In this document: positions 18,678-28,608 of the stretch, piece by piece | Layout: the number at the start of each line of letters is the position of its first letter | Position numbering within the stretch: the stretch's first letter is position 1 | Origin: Lachnospiraceae bacterium | GTDB lineage: Bacteria; Bacillota; Clostridia; Lachnospirales; Lachnospiraceae | Assembly (NCBI GenBank): GCA_029053015.1 | Contig: JAIDHX010000029.1 | Coordinates: 1-64,000 of the forward strand | Length of the DNA: 64,000 nucleotides | Direction of reading: 5' to 3' | The notes under the pieces: model-generated | Database searches by the model: none | The model's input: the letters and a program-made list of their open reading frames with translations, nothing else | What the model was told of the DNA's origin: nothing | Program-made: the position numbers and the translations under genes

Positions 18678-21084
18678 CTACCGCCTCCGGCTCTTCTGTC
18701 ACTGCCTCCATAAAATAGAGCCTTGAGCCAAAGTCCTGAAAATATCTTACTTCTTCATTGTATCCTGTGCCGCTAAACGCCTGCTTCAGCCGTACGCCGC
18801 CGTACATTAAGGTATCTCCGCAGGCTGAAAAATCTTCCAGCTCGCCGTCCATCTTCACAAACTTGGCAATCAGATTGTGCGCCAGAGAATCCTGTTTAAT
18901 GTGGATGGGCGCCACCGTATTAACCAAATCTCCAAATTCCTTTACATTGTACTGCAGCTTCCTGTTATAGAAATGGTACTTTACCTTCGGCATAAGGCCT
19001 TTCGGCACATAATACTGGAACTGGGTGTTGGGACGCACCAGCTTTTGCAGGAGAAACCCCACTGCGCTTTTTTGATCCGGCGCCACACAGGTCCATTCCA
19101 TGTAATTTCCCTCGTCACCCGCCAGAACGCTGCCTGCTGTGTCTGTACCCGTAAAGCTTCTTCCTCTGTAAAAAGTACCCTGCTGCAGCACTTTCCGCCA
19201 CTTTTTATACAGGGCAATCTGTGCCTTCACTGCCTCCAGTTCTTCTTTTTTCATGTCACAGAAATTACACTCATAACCAAAGCTGCCAAAGCATGCCACA
19301 TTAAATCTGGTTTCCAGCGGCGTTATGCGCAGCGTCTGATGGTTGGGACAGCCGGATACATGGGCACTGACCACCGACAATGGGTAGCCATAGCTGTAGC
19401 CGTTCTGAATCTCCGCCCTGCAGAGCGCATCGGTGTCGTCGCTTGCCCAAATCTGCGGAAAATAGCAGAGAATCCCCAAATCAAAGCGGTTTCCGCCCGC
19501 AGCGCAGCCCTCAAACAGAATATGGGGAAAACGCTCTGTCAGTTCCTTCATGCAGCGGTACAGACCGAGCACATAGCGGTGCGCCACCTCACCCTGCCGT
19601 TCTGCAGGCAGGGCTGCGGAAAAATAGTCCGTAAAGGTCCGGTTCATGTCCCATTTGACGTAAGAGATATCCCCCGACGAAAATACGCTGCTCATGGCTT
19701 CTATCACATAATCCTGTACCTCTTTTCTGGTAAGGTCAAGGACGCGCTGATTTCTTCCCTCCGAATGATTCTTCCCCGGAATCTGCAGCGCCCAGTCCGG
19801 ATGCGCTTCATAGAGCCTGCTGTTTACACTGACCATTTCCGGCTCCACCCAGATACCAAACAAAAGTCCCAGTTCTTTTACTTTTCTGCTAAGACCTGAA
19901 ATCCCCGAAGGCAGCTTCTTTTTGTTGACCTCCCAGTCGCCCAGCGAAGAGGTATCGTCATTGCGCTCGCCAAACCATCCATCATCCATGACAAACAATT
20001 CAATGCCCGCTTCTTTTCCGGCCTTCGCCAGCCTGAGCAGCTTATGTTCATCGATATCAAAATATGCTGCCTCCCAGCTATTCAGCAAAACAGGTCTTTC
20101 TTTATCCTTCCACTGTCCCCGCACAATATGTTCCCGCACAAATTTGTGCATCTGCCCGCTCATGCCGTTGTAACCCGCGGCAGAATAGGTCATCACTGCC
20201 TCCGGCGCTTCGAAGCTCTCTTCCGGCTGCAAAATAAAGCAGAAAGACTGTGGATTAATTCCCACGGACAGTCTCGTCTTGCCAAAGCTGCCCGCCTCAC
20301 AACATTCATAGTGGTTGCCGCTGTATATCAGATTGACGCCGAAACATTCTCCAAAATCTTCCGTCGTGTTCTCTCTCGAAAGCATCACAAAAGGATTCGC
20401 CCGACTTGACGAGGTTCCTGTATAAGAAGAATTGATATGCTTTCCTGCATAGACCTTTATATCATTTCTTCTCATTTCCCTTGCCCAGCCGCCGTTAAAG
20501 GTGGTGAACACATAACCTGCACTGTCAAAGTCAAGCTGTGCGCTCAGAAGGCGCAGAAGCTTTACCTCTTCCTCACTTTTATTGATAAGTTTGGCGCTTC
20601 TGCAGATAACGTCGCAGTCCTCGTACACATAGTAATAGAGTTCCAATACAAGTCCATATCCCTCATCCCGCAGGGTAATACAGAGCTGCTCTGCCTCTTC
20701 TTCGCTGCCATAAGAACCGGGCAGGGTTTCAAAGCAGTCTTTTCCTTGTTTGATTTCTGCCTTTTCAAACAGAAAATCCGAGGTGCTGCTGCCGTCCGCA
20801 TGGACTACCTCCACAAAAGGCTCCCTGATATCGCCTTTTCCATAGGAGGACATCTCCAGTCTGATGTCCTCCAGTGAGAAATGAGCATTTTCCTTATCAT
20901 AGAGATTGGTATTGCCCGGCGCAAAAGCATGCTTTTCACAAAGTGCGGAAATTCCTTCTCCCGCCGGCAGCGTAATCCGCCTGCCATAGTAAAGATGCTC
21001 CAGATGGCCTGTGGGAAGCACCCGAAAACAATATGTGGTATTCGCTGTGTGCAAAACAAACTGTCTGTCTATTTTCTCAATCAT
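18670..21084 (-). CDS. alpha-galactosidase, GH36
   Basis: FVMDDGWFGERNDD, YVKWDMNRTFTD, FEGCAAGGNRFDLG, WASDDTDA. Confidence 0.93.
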   Translation of the reverse strand: MIEKIDRQFVLHTANTTYCFRVLPTGHLEHLYYGRRITLPAGEGISALCEKHAFAPGNTNLYDKENAHFSLEDIRLEMSSYGKGDIREPFVEVVHADGSSTSDFLFEKAEIKQGKDCFETLPGSYGSEEEAEQLCITLRDEGYGLVLELYYYVYEDCDVICRSAKLINKSEEEVKLLRLLSAQLDFDSAGYVFTTFNGGWAREMRRNDIKVYAGKHINSSYTGTSSSRANPFVMLSRENTTEDFGECFGVNLIYSGNHYECCEAGSFGKTRLSVGINPQSFCFILQPEESFEAPEAVMTYSAAGYNGMSGQMHKFVREHIVRGQWKDKERPVLLNSWEAAYFDIDEHKLLRLAKAGKEAGIELFVMDDGWFGERNDDTSSLGDWEVNKKKLPSGISGLSRKVKELGLLFGIWVEPEMVSVNSRLYEAHPDWALQIPGKNHSEGRNQRVLDLTRKEVQDYVIEAMSSVFSSGDISYVKWDMNRTFTDYFSAALPAERQGEVAHRYVLGLYRCMKELTERFPHILFEGCAAGGNRFDLGILCYFPQIWASDDTDALCRAEIQNGYSYGYPLSVVSAHVSGCPNHQTLRITPLETRFNVACFGSFGYECNFCDMKKEELEAVKAQIALYKKWRKVLQQGTFYRGRSFTGTDTAGSVLAGDEGNYMEWTCVAPDQKSAVGFLLQKLVRPNTQFQYYVPKGLMPKVKYHFYNRKLQYNVKEFGDLVNTVAPIHIKQDSLAHNLIAKFVKMDGELEDFSACGDTLMYGGVRLKQAFSGTGYNEEVRYFQDFGSRLYFMEAVTEEPEAVDE

Positions 21085-21107
21085 GGCAACCCTTTCTTAT
21101 GCTGACA

Positions 21108-22475
21108 TTATTTCTTAATCTGCTCTGTGATTTCCGCAATCTTTTCCTCTGTCAGGATATATTTCTTATGGAACAAGAATACCGCTATCAAAAGGCCGAC
21201 AATGGGAATCACCGTCATGGTAAGTCTGAGCCCGATAACCGATGAGCCCGCAGCAATCTCCACCGCTCCCGTGTCCGTGGTATCATTGCTCAGGTTGCAG
21301 ACAGCAAGACAGATGGAAGCAATCAGTGCAGCCACGCCGGACGCCAGCTTTACCACGAAAGTCTGCATGGAGAAGATAACACTCTCGTCTCTCCGCTTAT
21401 TTTTCAGTTCGCCGTAATCCACCGTGTTGGCAAGGAATACCGTTGTCAATACGGTCAGCATGCCGTTTGCCGTAAAGATAAAAAAGCCCGGAATCAGCAG
21501 CAGGAAAATGTTGGACATATTGGTAAAAGCCAGAACCAACAAAGTTACATAGCCGACAATCGCCATGGCAAAGCTGATATAAAAGACCTGAATGGCGCTT
21601 AACATCTTCCTCAGCAGCGGGAAGAACAGCATCATGGACAAAATCTGAATTCCACCACCGAAGGTGTTAAACAGCGTGTAACCACTGAGCCAGGACTCGC
21701 CGCCAAAGTCATATTTAAAGAAGTAAATAACAAGATTTGAAGTAATGTAAACGGAACAGTTTACCAGTACGATGGTGAGCACCACCGTCATCGCCTGGTC
21801 ATTCTGCAAAAGTGCCTTAAACATCTGTCCCACGGAAGGAGAATCCACGTCAACCGTCGATTTTTCCTTGATGGTGATGCAGGCAATGGTGGTAAATACA
21901 ATAAACAGCACAGCGACAATCAAGGCAAACAACTGAAAGCCCGTGCGCTCATTTCCCTGTCCCAGCCAAGCCACGCTTGCCATGGTAACGATGGTAATCA
22001 GGGCAGAGCCGACGCCTGCACAGGAACGTGCCAGTGTTGACAGTCCTTCTCTTTCTTTGCCGCCCTCCGTAAATGCCGGAATCATGGACCAGAAGGGAAT
22101 ATCCATCATGGTGTAGGTAACGCCCCAGAGGATATAAGTTGCCGCTGCATAAGCGATCAATCCGTTACCGTTCAGCGCAGGCGGCGCTGCAAACATAAAG
22201 TACAGGATAACTGCATTTAAAACTGTGCCAATCAAAAGCCACGGTCTGAATTTGCCCCAGCGGGTTTTGGTCTTTGCTACAATCACGCCCATAATCGGGT
22301 CATTGAACGCATCGAACACCCTCGCCACCATCAGAATGACACCCATTGCAATGGCGCTCACTCCTAAAATATCCTGATAGTAATACAGAATATAGCTGGC
22401 GGAAAGCATGTAGACCATATCCTTTCCCACCGCGCCGAGTCCATAAGAAATTTTTTCTTTTAATGACAGTTTCAT
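21108..22475 (-). CDS. GPH-family glycoside/cation symporter (MFS)
   Basis: ISYGLGAVGKDMVYML, DAFNDPIMGVIVAKTKTRWGKFRPWLL. Confidence 0.9.
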   Translation of the reverse strand: MKLSLKEKISYGLGAVGKDMVYMLSASYILYYYQDILGVSAIAMGVILMVARVFDAFNDPIMGVIVAKTKTRWGKFRPWLLIGTVLNAVILYFMFAAPPALNGNGLIAYAAATYILWGVTYTMMDIPFWSMIPAFTEGGKEREGLSTLARSCAGVGSALITIVTMASVAWLGQGNERTGFQLFALIVAVLFIVFTTIACITIKEKSTVDVDSPSVGQMFKALLQNDQAMTVVLTIVLVNCSVYITSNLVIYFFKYDFGGESWLSGYTLFNTFGGGIQILSMMLFFPLLRKMLSAIQVFYISFAMAIVGYVTLLVLAFTNMSNIFLLLIPGFFIFTANGMLTVLTTVFLANTVDYGELKNKRRDESVIFSMQTFVVKLASGVAALIASICLAVCNLSNDTTDTGAVEIAAGSSVIGLRLTMTVIPIVGLLIAVFLFHKKYILTEEKIAEITEQIKK

Positions 22476-22520
22476 TTTAATACCTTTCCTTTCTTGTCTA
22501 TGTGTTATTTTATATACTGC

Positions 22521-24002
22521 TTAGTTTCCGTTCCTTCGTGCAAAAGCAAGTTCCACCACTTTGTAAGCGCCGTCATAAATGCCTGCTGCCTTGTTTTTCA
22601 CAATAGCCTCGCACATATCCTTCAGCATGCCCTGCTCCTTGATAAACAGTTCCGTCATCTGCAGCGTATGCGGGATATCGCGGCACTCCAAGGTTCCGTC
22701 TCCGATTTCCGCTGAGTGGACAGCACCCCACTGTTCATGCCCTCCCACTCTCTTGATGAACAACTTGGGTACCGGATAAAACGCCAGCTCGCTCGGCTTC
22801 GTCACCAGCACATCACAGCTTCTCATCAGGAGATTTGTGCAGTAAACCGCCTCAAAAATATTTTCATGATAAAATCCGTGGATTCCTTCCACCTTACCCG
22901 TCAGCGCTTCTTCCGCAAACTGCATTGTCGCCTGCCAGTCGTTAAAATGCTCCTTTGCAAATTCCTGCATCTGGGGGATTTCTGAGAGCAGCTCTTTCCA
23001 TACGTTCTGATAGTCTCCCACATTCACATAGAGCGCCGCTTTCTTTTCCCGTATGGCAGGAAGCAAATTTTTGATAATGGCGGCAAAAATTTCCTTCTGC
23101 GCGCCTGCGCCCCCGATGGTCAGCAGAAACCGCATGGGTTCACCCTTTTCTTTCCTTCGGATTCTTGCCTCGCAGTCCGCCTCAATATTGGCAACAAGCT
23201 CATGGTCGATATAGTGTCCGGTGTATACCAAATCCTCTTCCGGCATGGGTTTTAAGACGTCCTTTCCCTGCATGCCGTTTAAGATACGGTAGCCCTGATA
23301 AGCGTAGTTCGTCTGCACCGTATGAAGGCTTCCCTCCGCTAAATGAAGCGCCATGGGCCAGTTGTCGGGAATGGCATTTACCACGTATTTCATGCCGCTG
23401 TGGATTGCCGCCTGTGCCGGCCAGACATGGGTTGCCACCACCGGAATCTCCTTCGGCACATTGCCGTAGACAGCCGCCATCAACTCCGCATTCTTCTGGT
23501 CGGAAGCATTGTAGGAAAGCTTTCTGAAGCCCTCGTAATTCATGGGCTCCCACACCAGTTTATTGAAAAGACGGCTCTTTCCCGAGAGTCTGGAGCCCAG
23601 GGAATACAAATCGTTCTGCGCGCTGATTACCTTGGTACAGGTGGTCTGTTTATAGGAATTTAAGTCCATCCAGTAAGGCGTATAACCCATGGATTTGGCT
23701 GCGGAAGCGATTGCCATGGAAATGCGGTAATGCCCAAAGCCCATGCGGATATTGCCCACAATAATGCCTTTTTCCTTGTCAAATTCCATGCCGCCGTCTG
23801 CCTTCTGACCCTCCTGCGGAAGCAGCACATCCACCACGCCGAGGGAATCGCCGATATGGGTATTTTTCTGTAAGGACACCGGATAATTCACTCCCGTATC
23901 GTCCCCGAATTTTTTCATATACTTCTTTTTTGACTTGACCGCCTTGCGGTATACCTTGTTCGTCATGGGATTTCCGAAAATATACTTTGATCTCTCCTGC
24001 AT
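22521..24002 (-). CDS. GT-B-fold glycosyltransferase-like protein (MGDG synthase/MurG-like)
   Basis: GIIVGNIRMGFGHYRISMAIA, VVATHVWPAQAAI, LLTIGGAGAQKE, DVLVTKPSELAFYPVPKLFIKRVGGHEQWGA. Confidence 0.55.
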   Translation of the reverse strand: MQERSKYIFGNPMTNKVYRKAVKSKKKYMKKFGDDTGVNYPVSLQKNTHIGDSLGVVDVLLPQEGQKADGGMEFDKEKGIIVGNIRMGFGHYRISMAIASAAKSMGYTPYWMDLNSYKQTTCTKVISAQNDLYSLGSRLSGKSRLFNKLVWEPMNYEGFRKLSYNASDQKNAELMAAVYGNVPKEIPVVATHVWPAQAAIHSGMKYVVNAIPDNWPMALHLAEGSLHTVQTNYAYQGYRILNGMQGKDVLKPMPEEDLVYTGHYIDHELVANIEADCEARIRRKEKGEPMRFLLTIGGAGAQKEIFAAIIKNLLPAIREKKAALYVNVGDYQNVWKELLSEIPQMQEFAKEHFNDWQATMQFAEEALTGKVEGIHGFYHENIFEAVYCTNLLMRSCDVLVTKPSELAFYPVPKLFIKRVGGHEQWGAVHSAEIGDGTLECRDIPHTLQMTELFIKEQGMLKDMCEAIVKNKAAGIYDGAYKVVELAFARRNGN

Positions 24003-24005
24003 TAC

Positions 24006-26465
24006 CTATTTCTCCTTCCTTTCTTTAACCTGTACCGAAAATGTCAGTCTTATTTCACCTGCCTGTGCATTCGTTATGATAATTGCCGCTTCTCCCGCTT
24101 CGCCTGTGGTTTTGACATAGGTGCCGGCCATGCCGCCCTTTAAGGAAATGATTTCGCCGCCAATCAGTTCTATGGGACCCTCTGTACGCAAAACCACCGG
24201 TTCCGAAAAGAAACTCAGCAGATTGTCATTTTCGTCAAGCGCCCGTATCCGCACTGCCGCTACATCGTAGGTGTTCTCCTCTAAAAGCGTCTGATGGTCC
24301 GCCTGCGCCCACAGCTTTACTTCCCTTGACGGTTCCTTCACCATGGTTTTTACCACATTCCCGTCCTTTACGGCCTCAAACCGATATACCGTGGAGGCGC
24401 CTCCCCAGTCCCCGATGTACTTGTTGTAAAGCACCACCGCCTGCGTCGGCTTCATATGGTACACCGTCAGCATCTTTATCGCCGTCAGGTAGACGGATTT
24501 CGGAAGGTTGGAAAGCCCGTACCTTGCCGTAAGGTTTAAAGCATCCTTGATTCCCTTTGCCTGCGCCGGCTTGAAATTCTCATTTTTCTCTATGGCGTCC
24601 CCGATAAAATCATCAATCAGAAGGGGACCGTGCTTTAATCCCTTGTAAGGAGAATCTTCCTTTCGGTATTCCTTGATAAATCTTTCATTTTTATACATCC
24701 TGACGCTGTCAGCATTGGTCAGTATCCAGGTATCGCCCCTGTTGCAGCCCGGGTGTTCGCCGATGTCCATGGTAGAAGTCAGGGAAAGCACGGGCTCCTT
24801 TTCCTGCTGGCAGGCATAAATGTCTGCCGCCAGCTTGGGATTGCGGAACATATCCATCACTCCGTGATAGCAGATTCTGTCCCCGCTTCCAAAGTCCTTA
24901 TGCGTGTTGTAATCCGTCATACACCAGCCAAAACTGCCCGCGATATCCGGCTCTAACGCCACCTGATTCAGCACGTTTGCGTGTCGGATGGCATGTTCCG
25001 CCCTGTGTTCCTCCCAGTCAAATGCCTTGGTCGGATACATATGTCCGTTATACTCGCTGATAAGATAGGGCTTTTCCATATCGGATGTAACTGCCTTTTT
25101 ACTCTCACATCCCTTATGTTTCCCATCATGGGAAAAATCATTGTAGGTATAGACATCTTCCAGCAGGGAGCTTTTTTTATGCGCCCTGACGCCGCCTGTC
25201 TGCCTTGTGGGGTCCAATCGGTGCGCCGCCTCATTTGTCCTCAGGTAAAAAGCATCGTCGTCTCCGGATTCGTTGATGCGCACACCCCACAGAATGATGG
25301 AAGTATGGTTCCTGTACTGCTTGACCATATCCTCTACATTGCGTACCGCCTGTTCCTTCCAAGCCTCATCCCCGATATGCTGCCAGCCCGGGATCTCCGT
25401 AAACACCAGAAGTCCCAGCTCGTCACAGCGATCCAGAAAATCATGGGACTGGGGATAATGGGAGGTCCTGACTGCATTCAGTCCCAACTCCTTTTTCAGA
25501 ATGTCCGCATCCATCCTCTGTATGGACTTTGGCATGGCATATCCCACGTATGGATAGCTCTGGTGTCGGTTCAATCCCCGAATCCGTACTCTTTTACCGT
25601 TTAAGTAAAATCCGCTCCGCAAAAATACGGCTCTGCGGAAACCAAACGTAATCACTTTTTCATCTTCCACTTCTTCTTCGGAAAGAAGCTGCGTCTTTAT
25701 CTCATACAAAACCGGATTGTCGATATCCCAAAGCTCCACACCGTCGGCCGTAAAGCACAGCTGCTCCTCTTCCTGCGCCTCTTCTGCAGAGCCCTCCGTT
25801 CCTGCCTTTATCACTTTCTGTTCGCCTAAAAGCCGGTACTCCTCTTCCCCTTTTTTTCTGATGTACTGGCGCAGGGAGTGAGAAGCTTTCTTACCTGCAA
25901 GCTTCACCTGCGCGTGAAGTCTTGCCTTCGGCTGTTTTAAGGAAACCTCCGACCATAAAAATACGTCTTCCAGATGGCTGGGGTTCTTGACTTCCAGGTA
26001 CACATCGCGGTAAATGCCGCCGTAGGTCATGTAGTCCACCACATACCCGAAGGGAGGAATATTGCTGTCCTCTCTGGTGTTCAGCCTGACAGCCAAAACA
26101 TTGTCCTCACCAAATTTCACATACTCGCTGATATCCATGGAAAAGGCCGTATAGCCACAGTGATGCTCTCCGATTTTTTCCCCGTTCAAAAACACTTCGC
26201 TCTCATGAGCCGCACCCTCCAGCGTAAGGGTTATCACTTTCCCACGCCACTCTTCTGCAATGAAAAGCACCTTCCGGTAACCGCATACCATCTGATAAAT
26301 TTGTTCGTCAAAATAGTGGAATGGCAGTTCTTTGCAGGTGTGGGGAAGCCTTACCGTCTGCATCCCGTCGTCCGCATAATGAGGCTTTGTCATCTCCATG
26401 TCAAACTGCTCGGCAAATTTCCAGTCATTGTTTAGATAAATTCGTTCTGACATCGTTTCCTCCAT
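24006..26465 (-). CDS. glycoside hydrolase family 2 (beta-galactosidase-like)
   Basis: RGLNRHQSYPYVGYAMP, VRTSHYPQSHDFLDRCDELGLLVFTEIPGW, ILWGVRINESGDD, LISEYNGHMYP. Confidence 0.9.
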   Translation of the reverse strand: MEETMSERIYLNNDWKFAEQFDMEMTKPHYADDGMQTVRLPHTCKELPFHYFDEQIYQMVCGYRKVLFIAEEWRGKVITLTLEGAAHESEVFLNGEKIGEHHCGYTAFSMDISEYVKFGEDNVLAVRLNTREDSNIPPFGYVVDYMTYGGIYRDVYLEVKNPSHLEDVFLWSEVSLKQPKARLHAQVKLAGKKASHSLRQYIRKKGEEEYRLLGEQKVIKAGTEGSAEEAQEEEQLCFTADGVELWDIDNPVLYEIKTQLLSEEEVEDEKVITFGFRRAVFLRSGFYLNGKRVRIRGLNRHQSYPYVGYAMPKSIQRMDADILKKELGLNAVRTSHYPQSHDFLDRCDELGLLVFTEIPGWQHIGDEAWKEQAVRNVEDMVKQYRNHTSIILWGVRINESGDDDAFYLRTNEAAHRLDPTRQTGGVRAHKKSSLLEDVYTYNDFSHDGKHKGCESKKAVTSDMEKPYLISEYNGHMYPTKAFDWEEHRAEHAIRHANVLNQVALEPDIAGSFGWCMTDYNTHKDFGSGDRICYHGVMDMFRNPKLAADIYACQQEKEPVLSLTSTMDIGEHPGCNRGDTWILTNADSVRMYKNERFIKEYRKEDSPYKGLKHGPLLIDDFIGDAIEKNENFKPAQAKGIKDALNLTARYGLSNLPKSVYLTAIKMLTVYHMKPTQAVVLYNKYIGDWGGASTVYRFEAVKDGNVVKTMVKEPSREVKLWAQADHQTLLEENTYDVAAVRIRALDENDNLLSFFSEPVVLRTEGPIELIGGEIISLKGGMAGTYVKTTGEAGEAAIIITNAQAGEIRLTFSVQVKERKEK

Positions 26466-26471
26466 GTTATG

Positions 26472-27929
26472 CTACTTTTTGGTAATGGAAAGGAGCTCCT
26501 GCATCTGTTCCTTGATATCCCGCAGTGCCTTCATGTTGCGCGTCTCTGCCTCCATGGTTTCGCCCGAACGTGCAGTCACCTCCTCGGAAATTGCAGAAAT
26601 GGTCTGAATGGAATCCACAATCATCCTGTTGGCATTTTTCAGCTCCTCCGTGCTCTCATGAAGCCTTTCTATGCTGGCGCTTATTTCTCCCGAGCTCTTC
26701 TCAATCAGTTCAAAACTCTTCACGGTCTGTTCCGTGGATGTCTTGCCGTCGTTAATCCCGTCTATCATATTATAAATAACCTGCACAACTTCCCGGATCG
26801 CAGCAGACACATTGCCGATAAGTCCGTTGATGTTGCCGGTCGCCTCCTGCGTCTGCGTCGCCATACTGGAAATTTCCGTTGCTACTACCGAGAATCCTCT
26901 GCCGGCTTCTCCCGCACGCGCCGCTTCTATGCTTGCATTCAGCGCCAGAAGGCTTGTACGCGAGGTAATGCCGCCGATAAGCCCTACGATGGTCTGCATC
27001 TCCTCTATATAGGCGTCAAGGCTTTTCAGCTTGCCGGTCACTTCCTCACCGTTGCGCACGGATGCTTCTGTACATGCAGCAAGAACATCCACATTTTTGC
27101 TGCCCTCCAGAATCGCCTGTGTGGTCTGCTTCATATTTTCCGCTATGCCCTCTGCCTCAATGCTTACACGCTCCACCTTTTCCTGTATTGCCTCTGTCTG
27201 ATGAAGCTGTTGTTCAACCGCATCCGCCGTGTCCGTCGCGCCGTGCGAAACTTCGCCCATCGCCTGCTCCGTAACCTCGGATATCGTAAGCAGATCGTCA
27301 AGCCCTTTGTCGATTTCCGCTATACCAACCTTCATCTGCTCCGAAATCTTTGAAATATTTGCAAGCAGCTTCTCCGTTTCCTTCTGTGCCTCTTCAATAT
27401 TGCTTATCTGCTGCGCATTGTTCTGTCCGAGCATCCTTGCCGCAAGAAAGGAGTTTATTGCCACCATGACAACGGACGCAAGCTGCAGCAGCCCTGCATT
27501 TAGTGTGGTAAACCCAAACTTCCCCGTATAGGCGCCGCCAATCACGGCAATCAGGTTCAGGATAATCACGCCTGTATTTACCATAATAATGTACTTCTGA
27601 TCATTGAACATAACCACCATCAGAATCATGGGAATGACGAACACAAACACCATCTGGTTTTGCGCCGTCAATATGGCGTATGTGTAGAAAACTGCGTATC
27701 CAATACCAAGCAGGTGCTTTATTGCCCCCGTATCCCGATTTCCGCAAAAAGCGATGACTTCCGCAACGACCGGTGCCAGGCCGATCGCCAGCAGGATAAT
27801 CGCCCGAACGAAGGACTCTCCTCGCTGCCATGCTTCTACAAAGGTAAATGCCGTAAGCAGAATCACATTGCTGGAATGAGCGATAATTGCCACCAGATTT
27901 GTTTTTTTCAAGTGTAAATGTTTTTCCAT
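26472..27929 (-). CDS. methyl-accepting chemotaxis-like signalling protein with about 6 N-terminal TMs
   Basis: SRTSLLALNASIEAARAGEAGRGFSVVATEI hairpin; coiled coil; no recognisable periplasmic sensor. Confidence 0.88.
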   Translation of the reverse strand: MEKHLHLKKTNLVAIIAHSSNVILLTAFTFVEAWQRGESFVRAIILLAIGLAPVVAEVIAFCGNRDTGAIKHLLGIGYAVFYTYAILTAQNQMVFVFVIPMILMVVMFNDQKYIIMVNTGVIILNLIAVIGGAYTGKFGFTTLNAGLLQLASVVMVAINSFLAARMLGQNNAQQISNIEEAQKETEKLLANISKISEQMKVGIAEIDKGLDDLLTISEVTEQAMGEVSHGATDTADAVEQQLHQTEAIQEKVERVSIEAEGIAENMKQTTQAILEGSKNVDVLAACTEASVRNGEEVTGKLKSLDAYIEEMQTIVGLIGGITSRTSLLALNASIEAARAGEAGRGFSVVATEISSMATQTQEATGNINGLIGNVSAAIREVVQVIYNMIDGINDGKTSTEQTVKSFELIEKSSGEISASIERLHESTEELKNANRMIVDSIQTISAISEEVTARSGETMEAETRNMKALRDIKEQMQELLSITKK

Positions 27930-27938
27930 AGGACCTCC

Positions 27939-28499
27939 TTAATGTACCTTAATACCATCTATCAATATTGTTACCACTTCATCAAGCGCCTGCTGATAAG
28001 AAATCTGATGCTGAATCAGAATATCCCGCTGGAAAAACTGCTCCAGCGCCGCCTCTAACATCAACTTTAGAATCGGAATCTGAATCGGCCGCACCACCCC
28101 TTCTGCAATTCCCTGCTCAATCAGCGCAATGGTTGACTCCCAGCCCGTTTCCAGCCGCAGTTCCACCTGTCTGTAAATAGTTGGATATTTATCCTTTAGC
28201 AGATAGAGCTGCCTGAAATCAACGTCCTTATATCCTTCCGGCATAACACCCAGAATTTTTCTGACTTTTTCAAGTGTGGGCAGTTTTTTATCTTCCAGCA
28301 CCTGCTGTTCGCTTTCCTTAATATGATCAAACAGATAGTCTACCATGGCAAGAAACAACTCTTCTTTGTCATGAAATACCGTATAAATCGTTTTTTTACT
28401 CATCTGCAGGATTCTTGCCACGTCATCCATGGTAAATTTCAACCCTTTTTGATTAAACGCCTGCAAAGTTCCTTCTAATATTTCTTCCCTCTGCCCCAT
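27939..28499 (-). CDS. TetR/AcrR-family regulator
   Basis: FTMDDVARILQMSKKTIYTVFHDKEELFLAM. Confidence 0.9.
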   Translation of the reverse strand: MGQREEILEGTLQAFNQKGLKFTMDDVARILQMSKKTIYTVFHDKEELFLAMVDYLFDHIKESEQQVLEDKKLPTLEKVRKILGVMPEGYKDVDFRQLYLLKDKYPTIYRQVELRLETGWESTIALIEQGIAEGVVRPIQIPILKLMLEAALEQFFQRDILIQHQISYQQALDEVVTILIDGIKVH

Positions 28500-28582
28500 A
28501 TATCCTCCATACCTTCAATTAGGGAAATCTATTCTTATATTCCAGTTTTCTTCATTGTATCACTGTTCCGCTTTTTATACAA

Positions 28583-28608
28583 GAAACTATTTCTACAAAA
28601 ATAGTTTC
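28583..28608. promoter_or_regulatory. candidate TetR operator (10-bp perfect inverted repeat)
   Basis: GAAACTATTT-ctacaa-AAATAGTTTC between divergent TetR and GGDEF genes. Confidence 0.5.

Noticed and set aside
18877-19899. 340-aa plus-strand ORF
   Set aside because: Antisense to GH36; long only because of codon bias in the real gene.
26469-27353. 294-aa plus-strand ORF
   Set aside because: Antisense to the chemoreceptor-like gene.
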